Source: Chloroflexota bacterium
GTDB taxonomy: Bacteria > Chloroflexota > Anaerolineae > 4572-78 > J111
NCBI GenBank assembly: GCA_016860845.1
Contig: BOKF01000007.1
Coordinates: 1-64,000 of the forward strand
Reading direction: 5' to 3'
DNA: 64,000 bases
Each line of letters opens with the position of its first letter. Positions within the stretch are counted from its first letter, which is position 1. Position numbers and translations under genes: made by a program. The notes under the pieces were generated by a model, which saw only the letters and a program-made list of their open reading frames with translations, searched no databases and was not told the origin of the DNA. Of the stretch, positions 50,110 through 59,537 are shown one piece after another.

Positions 50110-51267
50110 ATGATGACCACTTATGATGCGCTGGTGATCGGCGCGGGCTACATTGGCTGCGCAACAGCCTACTATCTGACTGCTGCCGGGCTAAAAACTG
50201 CCCTGCTGGAGCGGGGCGGTGTCGCTGCCGGCGCGTCGCGGGCCAACTACGGCAACGTGCAGGTACAGGATGCCGAACTGGCCCACAGCCTGCCGCTGGT
50301 CATCGCCGGCTACGCCCGCTGTGAGCAGATTGAGGCCGAACTGGAATGTTCGGTTGGCTACCGCCGGATTGGCGGCCTGCTGCTGATCGAGACCGAAGCG
50401 CAGTGGCAGCTAATGGCCGACCGGCTGCCCGCGCTGCACGCCGCCGGCATTGCCGCCGAGCTGGTCCCGGCCGAGCGGCTGCCCGAACTTGAACCCCTGC
50501 TCGACCCGCGCAGTGTACGGGGGGCCTGTTACCATCCCCACGAGGGGCAAGTTGACCCGTTCGCCCTGTTATGGGCTTACCTGCGCCGCGCCCGCGAGCG
50601 GGGGCTGGCGCTGCACACGCACACCACCGTAACCGGCTTTGATCTGGGCGGCGGGCAGGTGCACGGGGTGCAAACTGACCGGGGCGCGTTCAGCGCCGGC
50701 GTGGTCGTGCTGGCCACCGGCGCCTGGACCCCGCAGTTGGGACAACTACTGAATCGAAACTGGTCCATCGCGCACGTGCATGGCCAGGCCATCGTCACCG
50801 AGCCGACCGAGCGGCTGCTTAACAATCACATCGCTTCCGCTGCGTTTTTTGAGGAGATGCACGACGCAGATGCTAACAACGCCGGGGCAGTGCTGGCCAT
50901 CTCGCAGACCGCCCACGGCCATTTTCTGCTGGGCGAAGCGGGCCTCGTCACCACTGACCTCGGCTCGGCGGCCACCCCGACCGGGCAGGCCGCCATTGCC
51001 AGGGTTGTAGGCCGCTACTTCCCCGTGCTGCGCCGCCTGCGGGTGCTGCGCGGCTGGGCTGCGCCGGTAGCCTTTACCGCCGACGGGCTGCCGTTCTTCG
51101 GCCCGGTTGGCGGCATCGGGGGACTGATCCTGGCCACGGCTTTCAAATCAACCGTTATTGTGACGCCGCTGGCCGGCGAGACCGTAGCTCAACTGGTTGT
51201 ACAAGGGCAGAGCGGGCTTGACCTGACCCCCTTCTCGCCCGACCGGGATGCGGCGCAAATTCACTAA
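50110..51267 (+). CDS. FAD-dependent oxidoreductase, HcnC/opine-oxidase B-like subunit
   Basis: About 385 residues from MMTTYDALVIGAGYIGCATAYYL, which holds the GxGxxG FAD-binding motif; an in-frame ATG at 50074 adds 12 unlikely residues. RGGVAAGASRANYGNVQ and the late AFTADGLPFFGPVGG place it in the DAO family. It would oxidise an amine or amino acid. With the two genes downstream it makes the three-subunit layout of HcnABC (glycine to HCN), opine oxidases and D-hydroxyproline dehydrogenases. The substrate is not evident. The overlap or near overlap with the next gene shows a single operon. Confidence 0.88.
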   Translation: MMTTYDALVIGAGYIGCATAYYLTAAGLKTALLERGGVAAGASRANYGNVQVQDAELAHSLPLVIAGYARCEQIEAELECSVGYRRIGGLLLIETEAQWQLMADRLPALHAAGIAAELVPAERLPELEPLLDPRSVRGACYHPHEGQVDPFALLWAYLRRARERGLALHTHTTVTGFDLGGGQVHGVQTDRGAFSAGVVVLATGAWTPQLGQLLNRNWSIAHVHGQAIVTEPTERLLNNHIASAAFFEEMHDADANNAGAVLAISQTAHGHFLLGEAGLVTTDLGSAATPTGQAAIARVVGRYFPVLRRLRVLRGWAAPVAFTADGLPFFGPVGGIGGLILATAFKSTVIVTPLAGETVAQLVVQGQSGLDLTPFSPDRDAAQIH

Positions 51268-51283
51268 AACCTACGACGGAATC

Positions 51284-51592
51284 ATGATGAGAATCACGCA
51301 CGCAAGCCAACTGCTGCCCCCATTTCAACGGGGTGAACAGATCACCGTCACCATCAATGGCCAGCCGGTCACGGCCTTTGCCGGCGAAACGGTCGCCGCC
51401 GTCCTGCTGGCCGAGGGGCAGAGAGTCTTTCGCCACACGCTTAAGAACGGCGACCCACGGGGACTGTTCTGCGGGATGGGCATCTGCTACGACTGCCTGG
51501 TTACCGTTGATGGTGCGCCCAACCTACGCGCCTGCGTCACCCCGGTGACCGCCGGCATGGTCATCGAAACACATTCGGAGATGAGGCTGTGA
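51284..51592 (+). CDS. (2Fe-2S)-binding subunit, HcnA-like
   Basis: From ATG 51284 (MMRITHASQLLPPF, with GGA a few bases upstream) there are 102 residues; an in-frame ATG at 51248, overlapping the upstream gene, is an alternative. Four Cys (C63, C68, C71, C84 in LFCGMGICYDC and LRACVTP) form a plant-type 2Fe-2S site. It would pass electrons between the two flavin subunits. Its last 4 bases overlap the next gene. Confidence 0.9.
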   Translation: MMRITHASQLLPPFQRGEQITVTINGQPVTAFAGETVAAVLLAEGQRVFRHTLKNGDPRGLFCGMGICYDCLVTVDGAPNLRACVTPVTAGMVIETHSEMRL

Positions 51593-53025
51593 ACCAACAA
51601 GTGGACCTGGCTGTGGTTGGCGCCGGTCCGGCCGGGCTGGAAGCCGCCCTTATCGCGGCCGAGGCGGCGGTCACCGTCACCTTGATAGACAGCTACCCGC
51701 GGCCAGGCGGGCAGTATTTCAAGCAACTGCCCGCCAGTTTTACGGGCAATGCCGGCCTCCCTCAAAGCGAGGGGACAGCGCTTTTGCGGCGATTAGACGC
51801 AGCCAACATCCAACTGCTGACGGACACCGTTGTTTGGGGCGCATTTCCGGCCCCGGACCATTCCGGCGGCTGGCTGCTGACCCTGCATAGCCCGGCAGCG
51901 CCGGCCCGGCTGCAAGCGCGGGCGCTCATTCTGGCTACCGGCACGTATGACCGGCCCGTCCCTCTCCCGGGCTGGACCCTGCCGGGCGTAATGACCACTG
52001 GCGCCGCTCAAACCTTGTTGAAACACCAGCGGATACTGCCCGGCCGCCGCATCCTGCTTTCGGGCAGCGGGCCGCTGCAACTGGCGGTGGCGGCTCAATT
52101 GGTTGACGCGGGTGCGGAGGTGGTTGCGGTGCTGGAAGGGGCCTCTGTGTCGCCGTGGCAGGGGATACAATCTCTGCCGGCGCTGTGGGGCCAGTGGGGC
52201 CGGCTGCGGGAAGGCTGGACGTATGGGCGGACCCTGCGCCGGGCCGGCGTGCCGCTGCGAACCGGCTGGTCGGTCATTGAAATTCGCGGCCAAAGCGAGG
52301 TCGAAGAAGCGGTCATCGCCCGGCTGGATGGCAACTGGCGGCCGGTTCCCGGCAGCGAGCAAACCGTCCGCATAGATACGCTGCTGCTGGGGTACGGATT
52401 TACACCGGCCACCCAACTGAGCCGGCTGCTCGGCTGCGACCACGATTTCAAGCCAGCGTGGGGCGGCTGGGTCCCACGGCGGGACGAGAATTTGCAGACG
52501 ACCTGCCCCGGCGTCTACGCGGCAGGTGACGGGGGCGGCGTCGGCGGGGCGGCGCTGGCGCGGGTCGAAGGGCGTATCGCCGGGCTGGCCGCGGCCCGGC
52601 AGGTGGGACGACTCAGCGAGCCAGCCGCCGAGGCCGCTCTGGCTCGTCTTCAGCCGGTCCTGGCTCGTGAACGCCGGTTCGCGGCTATGCTGGGCAGACT
52701 GTTCACGCCCGGTCCCGGCCTTTACCAATTGGCCGGCGATGAAACGATCATCTGCCGCTGTGAGGAGGTCCGGCTGGCCGAAATTAGAGCCGCGGTGCAG
52801 AGCGGGGCGCGAACAGTCAACGAGGTTAAAGGACTGACCCGGTCCGGGATGGGCAACTGCCAGGGGCGCATGTGCGGCGAATGGGTCGCCCGGGCCATCG
52901 CGGCTGAAGCCGCTTTGCCAGGCTCAGACCGCGAGCGCATCGAGGCGGCGGGTGTGTTCACCGTTCGCCCTCCCATCCACCCTTTACCCCTGGCGGCATT
53001 AGCCGAAACTGTTGATTTGACATAA
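51589..53025 (+). CDS. FAD/NAD(P)-binding oxidoreductase, HcnB/opine-oxidase A-like subunit
   Basis: The 478-residue protein begins with a dinucleotide-binding fold (LAVVGAGPAGLEAALIAAE), has a second (LLSGSGPLQLAVAAQLVDAG), AGDGGGVGGAALA for FAD, and ends with a BFD-like 2Fe-2S part (IICRCEEVRLAEI, GMGNCQGRMC). The order matches the alpha subunit of three-part amine dehydrogenases. It overlaps the ferredoxin-like subunit by 4 bases. The ABC importer genes downstream may supply its substrate, but a 635-base gap separates them. Confidence 0.9.
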   Translation: MNQQVDLAVVGAGPAGLEAALIAAEAAVTVTLIDSYPRPGGQYFKQLPASFTGNAGLPQSEGTALLRRLDAANIQLLTDTVVWGAFPAPDHSGGWLLTLHSPAAPARLQARALILATGTYDRPVPLPGWTLPGVMTTGAAQTLLKHQRILPGRRILLSGSGPLQLAVAAQLVDAGAEVVAVLEGASVSPWQGIQSLPALWGQWGRLREGWTYGRTLRRAGVPLRTGWSVIEIRGQSEVEEAVIARLDGNWRPVPGSEQTVRIDTLLLGYGFTPATQLSRLLGCDHDFKPAWGGWVPRRDENLQTTCPGVYAAGDGGGVGGAALARVEGRIAGLAAARQVGRLSEPAAEAALARLQPVLARERRFAAMLGRLFTPGPGLYQLAGDETIICRCEEVRLAEIRAAVQSGARTVNEVKGLTRSGMGNCQGRMCGEWVARAIAAEAALPGSDRERIEAAGVFTVRPPIHPLPLAALAETVDLT

Positions 53026-53660
53026 ATTTATAGACTGGATAGCTCTGTTAATTTTTGTGCGGAATGTGATTTTGTACTAATATCTGTCTGTCCACAAAAT
53101 ACAATTTTACTGGCACTTAATACCCTCTTTAACCGGATGTGTTCATATCAATGGAGGAACGCATACTGCAATTTGCATTCCTGGAAACTGGGACGCTCCT
53201 CCACTTCAACCAGGTTCACCTTTATTAATGGAAAGGTAACTTTGAGTATGGGCGAACATATCTGTCGACAACGCAAAAACCTGTGGCCGGTATTTTATAG
53301 GTGGGTTCCGTTATATAAGGAGGCCTGGGTTATTTCTTTAGAGACCATGTCCTACGTTCTACGGACGTGGACATGAGCTTATGACGATGGCTTGCAAAGA
53401 CTTTCCGAGATAGTCTTAATGTATCAGGACTTTCGCTTGTCATTCTGAACGGAGCGCAGCGGAGTGAAGAATCCCTGAAATGTTCGATTGCAAGCCAACC
53501 TTCTAGGGATTTTTCGCTCCCTACGGTCGCTCAAAATGACATCCAAGCGTAAGTCCTTGTATAAAGGAGGTGTCAAGATTTGCTCACAGACATATAGTAA
53601 ATTCGGTAAGATTAGACGGCAAAATATCTGTAAACTTGAAAAACAAAGGAGGATACTATC
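53026..53660. other. Gap without a recognised gene
   Basis: A 79-codon plus-strand frame at 53137-53376 has no recognisable features; a shorter one starting at ATG 53151 (MEERILQFAFLETGTLLHF) is better composed but ends after 25 codons. It may be a decayed gene start. CATGTCC/GGACATG near 53345-53375 pair, and a MITE-like element occupies 53438-53541. The ABC operon promoter should lie in the last 100 bases, but I see no clear -35/-10. Confidence 0.5.
53438..53541. mobile_element. MITE-like element with TTGTCATTCTGA inverted ends
   Basis: TGTCATTCTGA at the left and TCAAAATGACA at the right pair with one mismatch. Inside are GGAGCGCAGCGGAGTGAAGA and CGCTCCCTACGGTCGCTC words typical of small non-coding palindromic elements. 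It is related in its ends to the element at 40044-40141. Confidence 0.75.
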
Positions 53661-55112
53661 GTGAAGTGTCAATGGCTTTTAGTTGTGGGTGTCTTGCTGT
53701 TTTCTCTGGTGCTGGCAGCCTGTGGGGCTGCGCCAACGGCAGCCCCGGAAGCTAATACAGCCCCAACCACAGCGCCGGAGGTCAAGGAGGAGGTGCCGAC
53801 TGCAGCGCCGGAAGTTACAGAAGCGCCAACCGAAGCAGCGGAAGCGGCCGAGGTAAAGGATTTTGTCACCTGGTACCAGTACGACCAGAACAATGAAGAC
53901 CCGGCCAGCGACGAACGCGTGGGGAACGAGTATCTGCGCAAGACGATCCCGCTCTTCAACGAGGAGTTTGCGGGTAAGTGGAACTGGGTGAACCAGCCGA
54001 AGGCTTTTGATAAGATGGCCACTGAACTGGTAGCGGCGGTGCAGGCCGGCGGCGAAGTGCCCGATGTCTTTGAGGGTCAAAGCAACATGCTCAATCTCTT
54101 CTACCAGAATGGAACCTTGCAGGATATGACGGAGTGGGCCGAGGCCCAATCGTGGTTTGCCGACCTTGACCCCCACGCATTAAACTCGTGTAAAGGACCG
54201 GACGGTAAACTCTACTGCATTCCCATCGCCCAACGGCCTCACCTTGTCTATGTCTGGAAGGATCGCTTCCCCAACGGCTTTCCCAAAACCCCCGATGAAT
54301 TTCTTAAGGAGGCCGAGCGGCTGAAAAAAGAGGGCCTGTATGCGATTACTTTCTTTGGTTCGACCGATTTCGAAGGCGAAGGCACGACCCGCTTTGTCTG
54401 GACGACCATCGCCTCCTTTGGCGGCACGCTCGATGATGGCCAGGGCAATATGCTGCTCAACACGCCCGAGAACATTGCCGCCATCGAGTTTATGCGCGAA
54501 ATCGTAGCCAAGGGTTACGCCCCTGAGATCGTCTTCGCCGGTGGGTTCCAGGAAGAGGAAGCGTTCAAGGATGCTTCGGCCGGCTCTTTTCCCACCGGGC
54601 TTTTCGGCTATCGCTACGTGAACCCGCTGACAGCCCCGAACGGCACCAAGTACGCGAAGGGCAACGAACAAGATATGCTGGATGCCATTACCGCCGGCGA
54701 TGTCTATCTATCGCCATTCGTGGCGCCTGAGGGCCAAAAACCGGGCTGCAGTGTTGAAGCAAATATTCTGGTCATGCCCATTGGAGGCAAGAATCCGGAG
54801 GGAGCTCACGATTACATCAACTGGGTGATGGGTCCCGAGCAAAATGCGGATTGGGTGCTGGGTCCTGGCGGCGGCTTCCCCACCCTCAAAGCGACCCAGG
54901 CTGACGAACGCTTCCAGACACCCTTCTACCAGGAAGCGGCTAAGGTGATTGAAGCCAGCGAATGCCGGCCCTGGTGGGGCTCGCTGCTGCGGCCCCAAGA
55001 AGCCCAGATGCTGGTCATGCAGACTGTCTACAAGCTTATCAAGGAAGATCCCACCGCCGATATTGCCGCAGAGCTAACCAAGACTCAAGAAGAGTACAAC
55101 GCCGGCAACTAA
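53661..55112 (+). CDS. Sugar-type ABC transporter substrate-binding lipoprotein
   Basis: The 483-residue protein starts at GTG (8 bases after AGGAGG), has a lipoprotein signal with Cys21 (LVLAAC), an Ala/Pro/Thr/Glu linker (about 22-65) and a type 1 extracellular solute-binding fold: VTWYQYDQNNEDPAS, QPKAFDKMATELVAAVQAGG, PDVFEGQSNMLNLFYQNGTL. It captures a carbohydrate or similar solute for the two permeases downstream. The ATPase is not encoded nearby and may be shared (MsmK-like). Confidence 0.9.
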   Translation: MKCQWLLVVGVLLFSLVLAACGAAPTAAPEANTAPTTAPEVKEEVPTAAPEVTEAPTEAAEAAEVKDFVTWYQYDQNNEDPASDERVGNEYLRKTIPLFNEEFAGKWNWVNQPKAFDKMATELVAAVQAGGEVPDVFEGQSNMLNLFYQNGTLQDMTEWAEAQSWFADLDPHALNSCKGPDGKLYCIPIAQRPHLVYVWKDRFPNGFPKTPDEFLKEAERLKKEGLYAITFFGSTDFEGEGTTRFVWTTIASFGGTLDDGQGNMLLNTPENIAAIEFMREIVAKGYAPEIVFAGGFQEEEAFKDASAGSFPTGLFGYRYVNPLTAPNGTKYAKGNEQDMLDAITAGDVYLSPFVAPEGQKPGCSVEANILVMPIGGKNPEGAHDYINWVMGPEQNADWVLGPGGGFPTLKATQADERFQTPFYQEAAKVIEASECRPWWGSLLRPQEAQMLVMQTVYKLIKEDPTADIAAELTKTQEEYNAGN

Positions 55113-55136
55113 AAGCCTATCCGAAAACTCAGTTTC

Positions 55137-55169
55137 AAACCTGTCAGGTCTGACAGACCTGACAGGTTT
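55137..55169. repeat. Perfect 16-bp inverted repeat
   Basis: AAACCTGTCAGGTCTG, one central A, and its exact complement lie between the binding-protein and permease genes. A CGAAAAC/GTTTTCG pair extends it. It may stabilise the binding-protein mRNA 3' end, as intergenic hairpins in such operons do. Confidence 0.95.
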
Positions 55170-55190
55170 TCGAAAAGGTTGATTACTTCT

Positions 55191-56135
55191 ATGCAAAAGA
55201 CGTTGCCCCGTTGGGCCAGTAGAAACCCGCTGCGCAATTCTCTCCCCTTTTGGTTGATCCTGCCGACGGTCATTGTCCTGCTGGCTATCCAGGTCTATCC
55301 TGCCCTCTATACCGTCTGGCTGAGCCTGCAGGAGAGAGAGCCTTCGGGCTGGAGGTTCGTCGGCGTCAGGAATTTCGAACGCCTTTTGGGGATGGGTCTG
55401 TTTGACGAAAGCGTCGGTCACTCGATTGTTTTTCTGGCCGGCTATGCCAGCTTGACGTTGGTCCTCGGCTTTATCGTCGCACTCCTGCTCAATCGCAGAC
55501 TGCTCTTCTCGGGCCTTTATATCACCTTGCTCTTTATCCCGTGGATCATTGCCGATATCATCGCCGGGCTGGTATTCCGGCTGCTGGTTATACCCGATTA
55601 CGGGCTGCTCTCCGGCATCCTGCAAAACCCGGCGATATTTCCACCGGACGGATTATCGGTGCTGACGGCTGTGCCGCCACAACCGTGGTTTGGTGATTTT
55701 CCCTTTCCGCCTGCACCGGCGATGACCTTTCTCATCCTGGCTTCAGCCTGGCGGGCGCTGCCGTTTATCACGCTGCTGCTGCTGGCTGCCATGCAGACGG
55801 TCCCCCACGAGATCGTCGAAAGCAGCCGCATAGACGGCGCAAACGGCTGGCAGGTTGTCCGCTATATTATGATTCCGCTCATGCTGCCGACCCTGGTTGT
55901 GGCCCTCTTCAGCCTGACGCTCAGCGGCATGAACGGCGTCGGCATGGTCTTCAGCCTTACCGGCGGTGGTCCAGGGACATCAACCGAAGTGTTAAGCTAC
56001 CTGCTCTATTCAATCGGCTGGCGCCAGCTTCAGTTCGGTCGGGCGGCTGCATTAGCCTTGATGATTGCCGTCATCAACTGGTTACTGATTGCGGGCACGC
56101 TGCGCATGACCCGGTTAAAGGAAAGGAATATCTGA
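55191..56135 (+). CDS. ABC transporter permease, MalF-like
   Basis: About 314 residues, six membrane helices, with the EAA loop EIVESSRIDGANGWQVVRYI near residue 205 that docks to the ATPase. ATG 55191 is preferred to TTG 55179, which would abut the AAAGG ribosome site. It pairs with the MalG-like permease that begins one base after its stop codon. Sugar is the usual family substrate; nucleosides are possible given the nucleotidase downstream. Confidence 0.92.
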   Translation: MQKTLPRWASRNPLRNSLPFWLILPTVIVLLAIQVYPALYTVWLSLQEREPSGWRFVGVRNFERLLGMGLFDESVGHSIVFLAGYASLTLVLGFIVALLLNRRLLFSGLYITLLFIPWIIADIIAGLVFRLLVIPDYGLLSGILQNPAIFPPDGLSVLTAVPPQPWFGDFPFPPAPAMTFLILASAWRALPFITLLLLAAMQTVPHEIVESSRIDGANGWQVVRYIMIPLMLPTLVVALFSLTLSGMNGVGMVFSLTGGGPGTSTEVLSYLLYSIGWRQLQFGRAAALALMIAVINWLLIAGTLRMTRLKERNI

Positions 56136-56136
56136 T

Positions 56137-57078
56137 ATGCGCCTGCTACCCTCCCCCTCTCGTCAAACCTGGGAACGATTGCTGGTCAATGGGGCGCTCA
56201 TCCTGATCTGTCTCTTTGCCATGCTGCCCATTGCCACCACCGTGCTGATCTCCTTCAAACGGGAGCAGGACGTCACCCGCAAGCCGCCTGTAATTTTTCC
56301 CTGTGATACACCCACCCAGGCCTTTGATCTAAGCGCGTGCCGCTGGTCTACAGAGGGCTACTACCGCGTGTTAGCGCCCAAGCCGTCGTCAGGTTGGCCG
56401 CTGCCCTTCACCCTGACGGGCAACATGCTGCGTATTTACCTGCCCAACACCATGTTGTATGCTACGGTTTCATCGCTGCTGGTCGTGTTTTTGGCCGGGA
56501 TGTCCGGCTATGCCTTTTCACGCTATCGTTTTCGAGGGCATAGCGCGCTGATGACGGGAATTTTGGCGATCACAGGTGTGCCGTTGCTCACCAACCTGCT
56601 GGCCCTCTACCAGGTGGGCGTAACGCTGCGCAAAGCATCGCTGCCCTTCTACGACGACCGGATCTTCATTATTCTGGTGTACATGGGCTTTTATCTGCCC
56701 CTCAGTGTCTGGATTGCCAAAGGGTTTTTTGACGCCATCCCACGTGAGTTGGAGGAGGCCGCCCTGATTGACGGTTGCAGTCCGCTGGGCGCGCTCATGC
56801 GCATCACCATGCCGCTGGCCACACCGGGCATGATGGCAGTTTTTCTGCTTACCTTTGTCAGCGTCTGGAACGAGTTTATCGCCGGCTATTTGCTTGTTGC
56901 CAAAAATGAGCACAAGCCGGCTATGTTTGGTCTCTACGATTTTCTCGGCCAGAACATTATCAACTTGCAGGTCATTGCCGCCGCATGTATTTTGATCGCC
57001 CTGCCGATCGTCATCCTCTTCCTGTTCACGCGGCAAAGCTTCTTTCGGGCCATGGTGGAAGGCGCGGTCAAAGGATAA
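56137..57078 (+). CDS. ABC transporter permease, MalG-like
   Basis: The 313-residue protein has six membrane helices and the EAA loop ELEEAALIDGCSPLGALMRI. SVWNEFIAGYLL lies in the usual place for MalG-type permeases. It completes the importer with the MalF-like protein and the lipoprotein upstream. Confidence 0.93.
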   Translation: MRLLPSPSRQTWERLLVNGALILICLFAMLPIATTVLISFKREQDVTRKPPVIFPCDTPTQAFDLSACRWSTEGYYRVLAPKPSSGWPLPFTLTGNMLRIYLPNTMLYATVSSLLVVFLAGMSGYAFSRYRFRGHSALMTGILAITGVPLLTNLLALYQVGVTLRKASLPFYDDRIFIILVYMGFYLPLSVWIAKGFFDAIPRELEEAALIDGCSPLGALMRITMPLATPGMMAVFLLTFVSVWNEFIAGYLLVAKNEHKPAMFGLYDFLGQNIINLQVIAAACILIALPIVILFLFTRQSFFRAMVEGAVKG

Positions 57079-57093
57079 GATGAACATAGACAT

Positions 57094-57189
57094 ATGAGTG
57101 AAATGACCGTTGACGAGCTTCGCTGCTTCTCTGACGACCAGCTTCCCCTTGACCCCATAACTCCGAAAATGTTCACCCATATCGGTTGA
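57094..57189 (+). CDS. Possible 31-residue peptide
   Basis: The frame MSEMTVDELRCFSDDQLPLD...KMFTHIG fills the gap between the MalG-like permease and the nucleotidase gene. It has no family that I recognise and no strong ribosome site. It could be a short real peptide, a remnant of a lost gene or chance. Confidence 0.25.
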   Translation: MSEMTVDELRCFSDDQLPLDPITPKMFTHIG

Positions 57190-57195
57190 GACACT

Positions 57196-58998
57196 ATGGC
57201 CCAGACTCAATTATCCCAGCCCGAAGGCTGTATCAAAATCATTCGGGGAACAACCAATCCTCACGGCGCGGATGAGGCGCAGCTATTTCTGTTGGCCGGA
57301 GATCCAACGGCCGCGCCCATCCGCACGATTATTCCCGCTGAGAGCGGTGCCCTTCCGCCGGCACGCGCCGACTTACTGACCGACCCCTTCCGCCTGAAAA
57401 TTCTGCATATCAACGACCTGCACGGCCATATCTCGCGATTTACTTCGTATGGTCCCCAGCCGGTTTTTTCCAAAATCGTCTGGCGACTGCGCGAAGCGCG
57501 CCAGCGATGCCGCCATAACCCGCACAGCGCGGTATTGGCCCTGTCTGCCGGCGATGATCTAGTTGGGGCTGTTTTTGATGAACTGTTGGGAGACGACCCT
57601 GAGTCATATGAGTTGCACGCCGGTTATCGCCTCTACTCTGCCGCCGGTATAGATGCAGCCACGCTGGGGAATCATGATCTCGATATGGGCACGCAGCTCT
57701 TGGCCCACGCTATTAGCCAGGAAGCTCGCTTCCCGCTCCTGGCCGCCAATCTCATCGGTTCGCGCTGGCTGGCCGGACTGTACTACCCGGCGGCTATCCT
57801 GGTGGTCAAAGGCATTCGTGTTGGCTTGATCGGTTTAATTACGCCCGGCGGCATTAAACCCCAACTCGACTCCGGCATTCACGTGACCAATCCGGTTCAG
57901 ACTATCCACAACCTTTTACCGGCCATGCGCCCGTTGTGCGACGTGATGATCATCTTGAGTCATCTTGGCTACAGCCTCAATGCTGATGCGGGAGCGGTGA
58001 GTGAGGCCGGTGATGTTGAGCTTGCCCGCAGCCTCCCCCTCGGCAGCGTGCACCTGATTGTTGGCGGGCATACCCACAACGCGCTGAACGAGCAGGGCCT
58101 CAGCGCCTATAACATTGTGAACGACATTCCCATCGTTCAGGCGGGTACGTTGGGGAGATTTGTGGGCGAGGTAGATATAACGATCCAGCACAGCGCCACC
58201 GTAACCAATGTGCGGCTGACGCCCACGGCTGACCTGCCCCTTGATGAAGCGTTTGAACGGCAAGAAGTACAGCCCCTGGTGGATAGGGTCAGGCCCGTTT
58301 TTGCCCGTCACCTGGGGTGTGTGGCTCCCCACCCCGATCTGAGCACCGATGTTATTCGCAACGCCTTGGCCGCCGACGAATCCGCGTTAGCCAATTTTAT
58401 CACTGATGCTATGGTTACCCGCTGCCGGGCCAATGGTTACGATGCAGATTTAGCCATTCTGGATGCGTCCAACGTGCGCTGCGGCGTGCCGGTGGGCGGC
58501 GAGTTAACCTTTGGCGACTGGTTTAATCTTATGCCTTTTGCCGACACCATCCGCTTGTGCTGGATCACCGGTTCTCAGCTCAAGGCTCTTTTAAATGACA
58601 ACGCCCGCCGGGCCGACCGGCCCGGCAAGCCGCACACCGAGCGAGGCTTCCTCCATTTTAGCCGACAGGTACGCTACAAGATTGAGCTGGATCAGAGCCG
58701 TCACACCGCCCACGCTATTGATATTACGGTTGATGGGCTGCCGCTTGATGAACAATTGGAACGTTCTTTCCTGATTAGTTGTAGCAGTTTTGTCCGCCAG
58801 GCGGCCCTGCCGTGGCAGAAACATGCCGGCGAAGTTCTGCATCTGCCGCTGCTGGATATCCGCACCTGGCCTCGCCTGGACACCAATTTATTCCTGCGTG
58901 ACGAATTGATTGCCTACATCCGGGAACAGGGCGGCATCCCCGTCAGCCACGCCCGGCGGGATGGCCGGGTCCAATTCATCTGGAACACATCTCTTTAG
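57196..58998 (+). CDS. 5'-nucleotidase / UshA-like metallophosphoesterase
   Basis: The 600-residue protein has the metallophosphatase motifs ILHINDLHGHIS (Asp74, His76), LSAGDDLVG, TLGNHDLDMG and VGGHTHNAL, then a 5'-nucleotidase C-terminal domain (about 385-560; ESALANFITDAM, NVRCGVPVGGELTFGDWFNLMPF). It should release phosphate from nucleotides or similar esters. It lacks a visible signal peptide; about 65 extra N-terminal residues precede the phosphatase domain. Its place after the ABC genes suggests use of nucleotide-derived solutes, which is inference. Confidence 0.9.
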   Translation: MAQTQLSQPEGCIKIIRGTTNPHGADEAQLFLLAGDPTAAPIRTIIPAESGALPPARADLLTDPFRLKILHINDLHGHISRFTSYGPQPVFSKIVWRLREARQRCRHNPHSAVLALSAGDDLVGAVFDELLGDDPESYELHAGYRLYSAAGIDAATLGNHDLDMGTQLLAHAISQEARFPLLAANLIGSRWLAGLYYPAAILVVKGIRVGLIGLITPGGIKPQLDSGIHVTNPVQTIHNLLPAMRPLCDVMIILSHLGYSLNADAGAVSEAGDVELARSLPLGSVHLIVGGHTHNALNEQGLSAYNIVNDIPIVQAGTLGRFVGEVDITIQHSATVTNVRLTPTADLPLDEAFERQEVQPLVDRVRPVFARHLGCVAPHPDLSTDVIRNALAADESALANFITDAMVTRCRANGYDADLAILDASNVRCGVPVGGELTFGDWFNLMPFADTIRLCWITGSQLKALLNDNARRADRPGKPHTERGFLHFSRQVRYKIELDQSRHTAHAIDITVDGLPLDEQLERSFLISCSSFVRQAALPWQKHAGEVLHLPLLDIRTWPRLDTNLFLRDELIAYIREQGGIPVSHARRDGRVQFIWNTSL

Positions 58999-59018
58999 GC
59001 AGAAGTAAAAGAAACACT

Positions 59019-59520
59019 TTATTTGGCGAGTAGTTCTGCTGCCGTAGTACTGGTATATACTCGCAGGCGGGGGTACTTCCAGGCTACCCAGCCGGTCAAT
59101 AAGACGGTAGCTATGCCGCCCGAAACGATGGCGAAAGGCACCCCAAAAACGGCGGCCACCAGGCCCGCTTCAAGTTCTCCCAATTGCGGCCCTCCCATGA
59201 AGAAAATCATGTTGACCCCAATCATCCGGCCCCGCAGGTGATCCGGGGTCATTACCTGGCGCAGGGTCCCGCGAATGACCGTCGAAATTGTGTCCGCCGC
59301 TCCGGTCAGCCCAAATAAGAAATACGAGAGGACGAAGAGGGTCGAAATGCCAAAAAAGTCGTCGCTAGGCCATAAACAGCGACACTGACCAGCAGCACGG
59401 CTCCCTGGCGGTGAATCTCGCGCCGCAGCGAGAGAATCGAACCGGCCAAGACCGCCCCAATCGGCTGGGCTGTGGCCAGCAAGCCGTACCCTTGTACGCC
59501 TACTGGAAATGGATTAGAAA
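59019..59520 (-). pseudogene. Degraded MFS transporter (DUF894/EntS-like) remnant
   Basis: Read on the minus strand, GYGLLATAQPIGAVLAGSI and SLRREIHRQGAVLLVSVAVYG begin mid-protein, shift frame near the T-run at about 59350-59360, and continue as STLFVLSYFLFGLTGAADT to MTPDHLRGRMIGVNMIFF and GELEAGLVAAVFG. The last 77 residues alone form an ATG frame (59252 down to 59019), but it is only the C-terminal end of an MFS exporter. The N-terminal half is missing. Confidence 0.8.
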
Positions 59521-59537
59521 TGAGTGAGGTTAGAGAA

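Noticed and set aside
51793..52728. A 311-codon minus-strand frame opposite the HcnB-like gene
   Set aside because: Shadow of a well-supported flavoprotein with complete motifs.
56518..57210. A 230-codon minus-strand frame opposite the MalG-like permease
   Set aside because: His/Gln/Asp-rich shadow of the permease; no ribosome site and no family.
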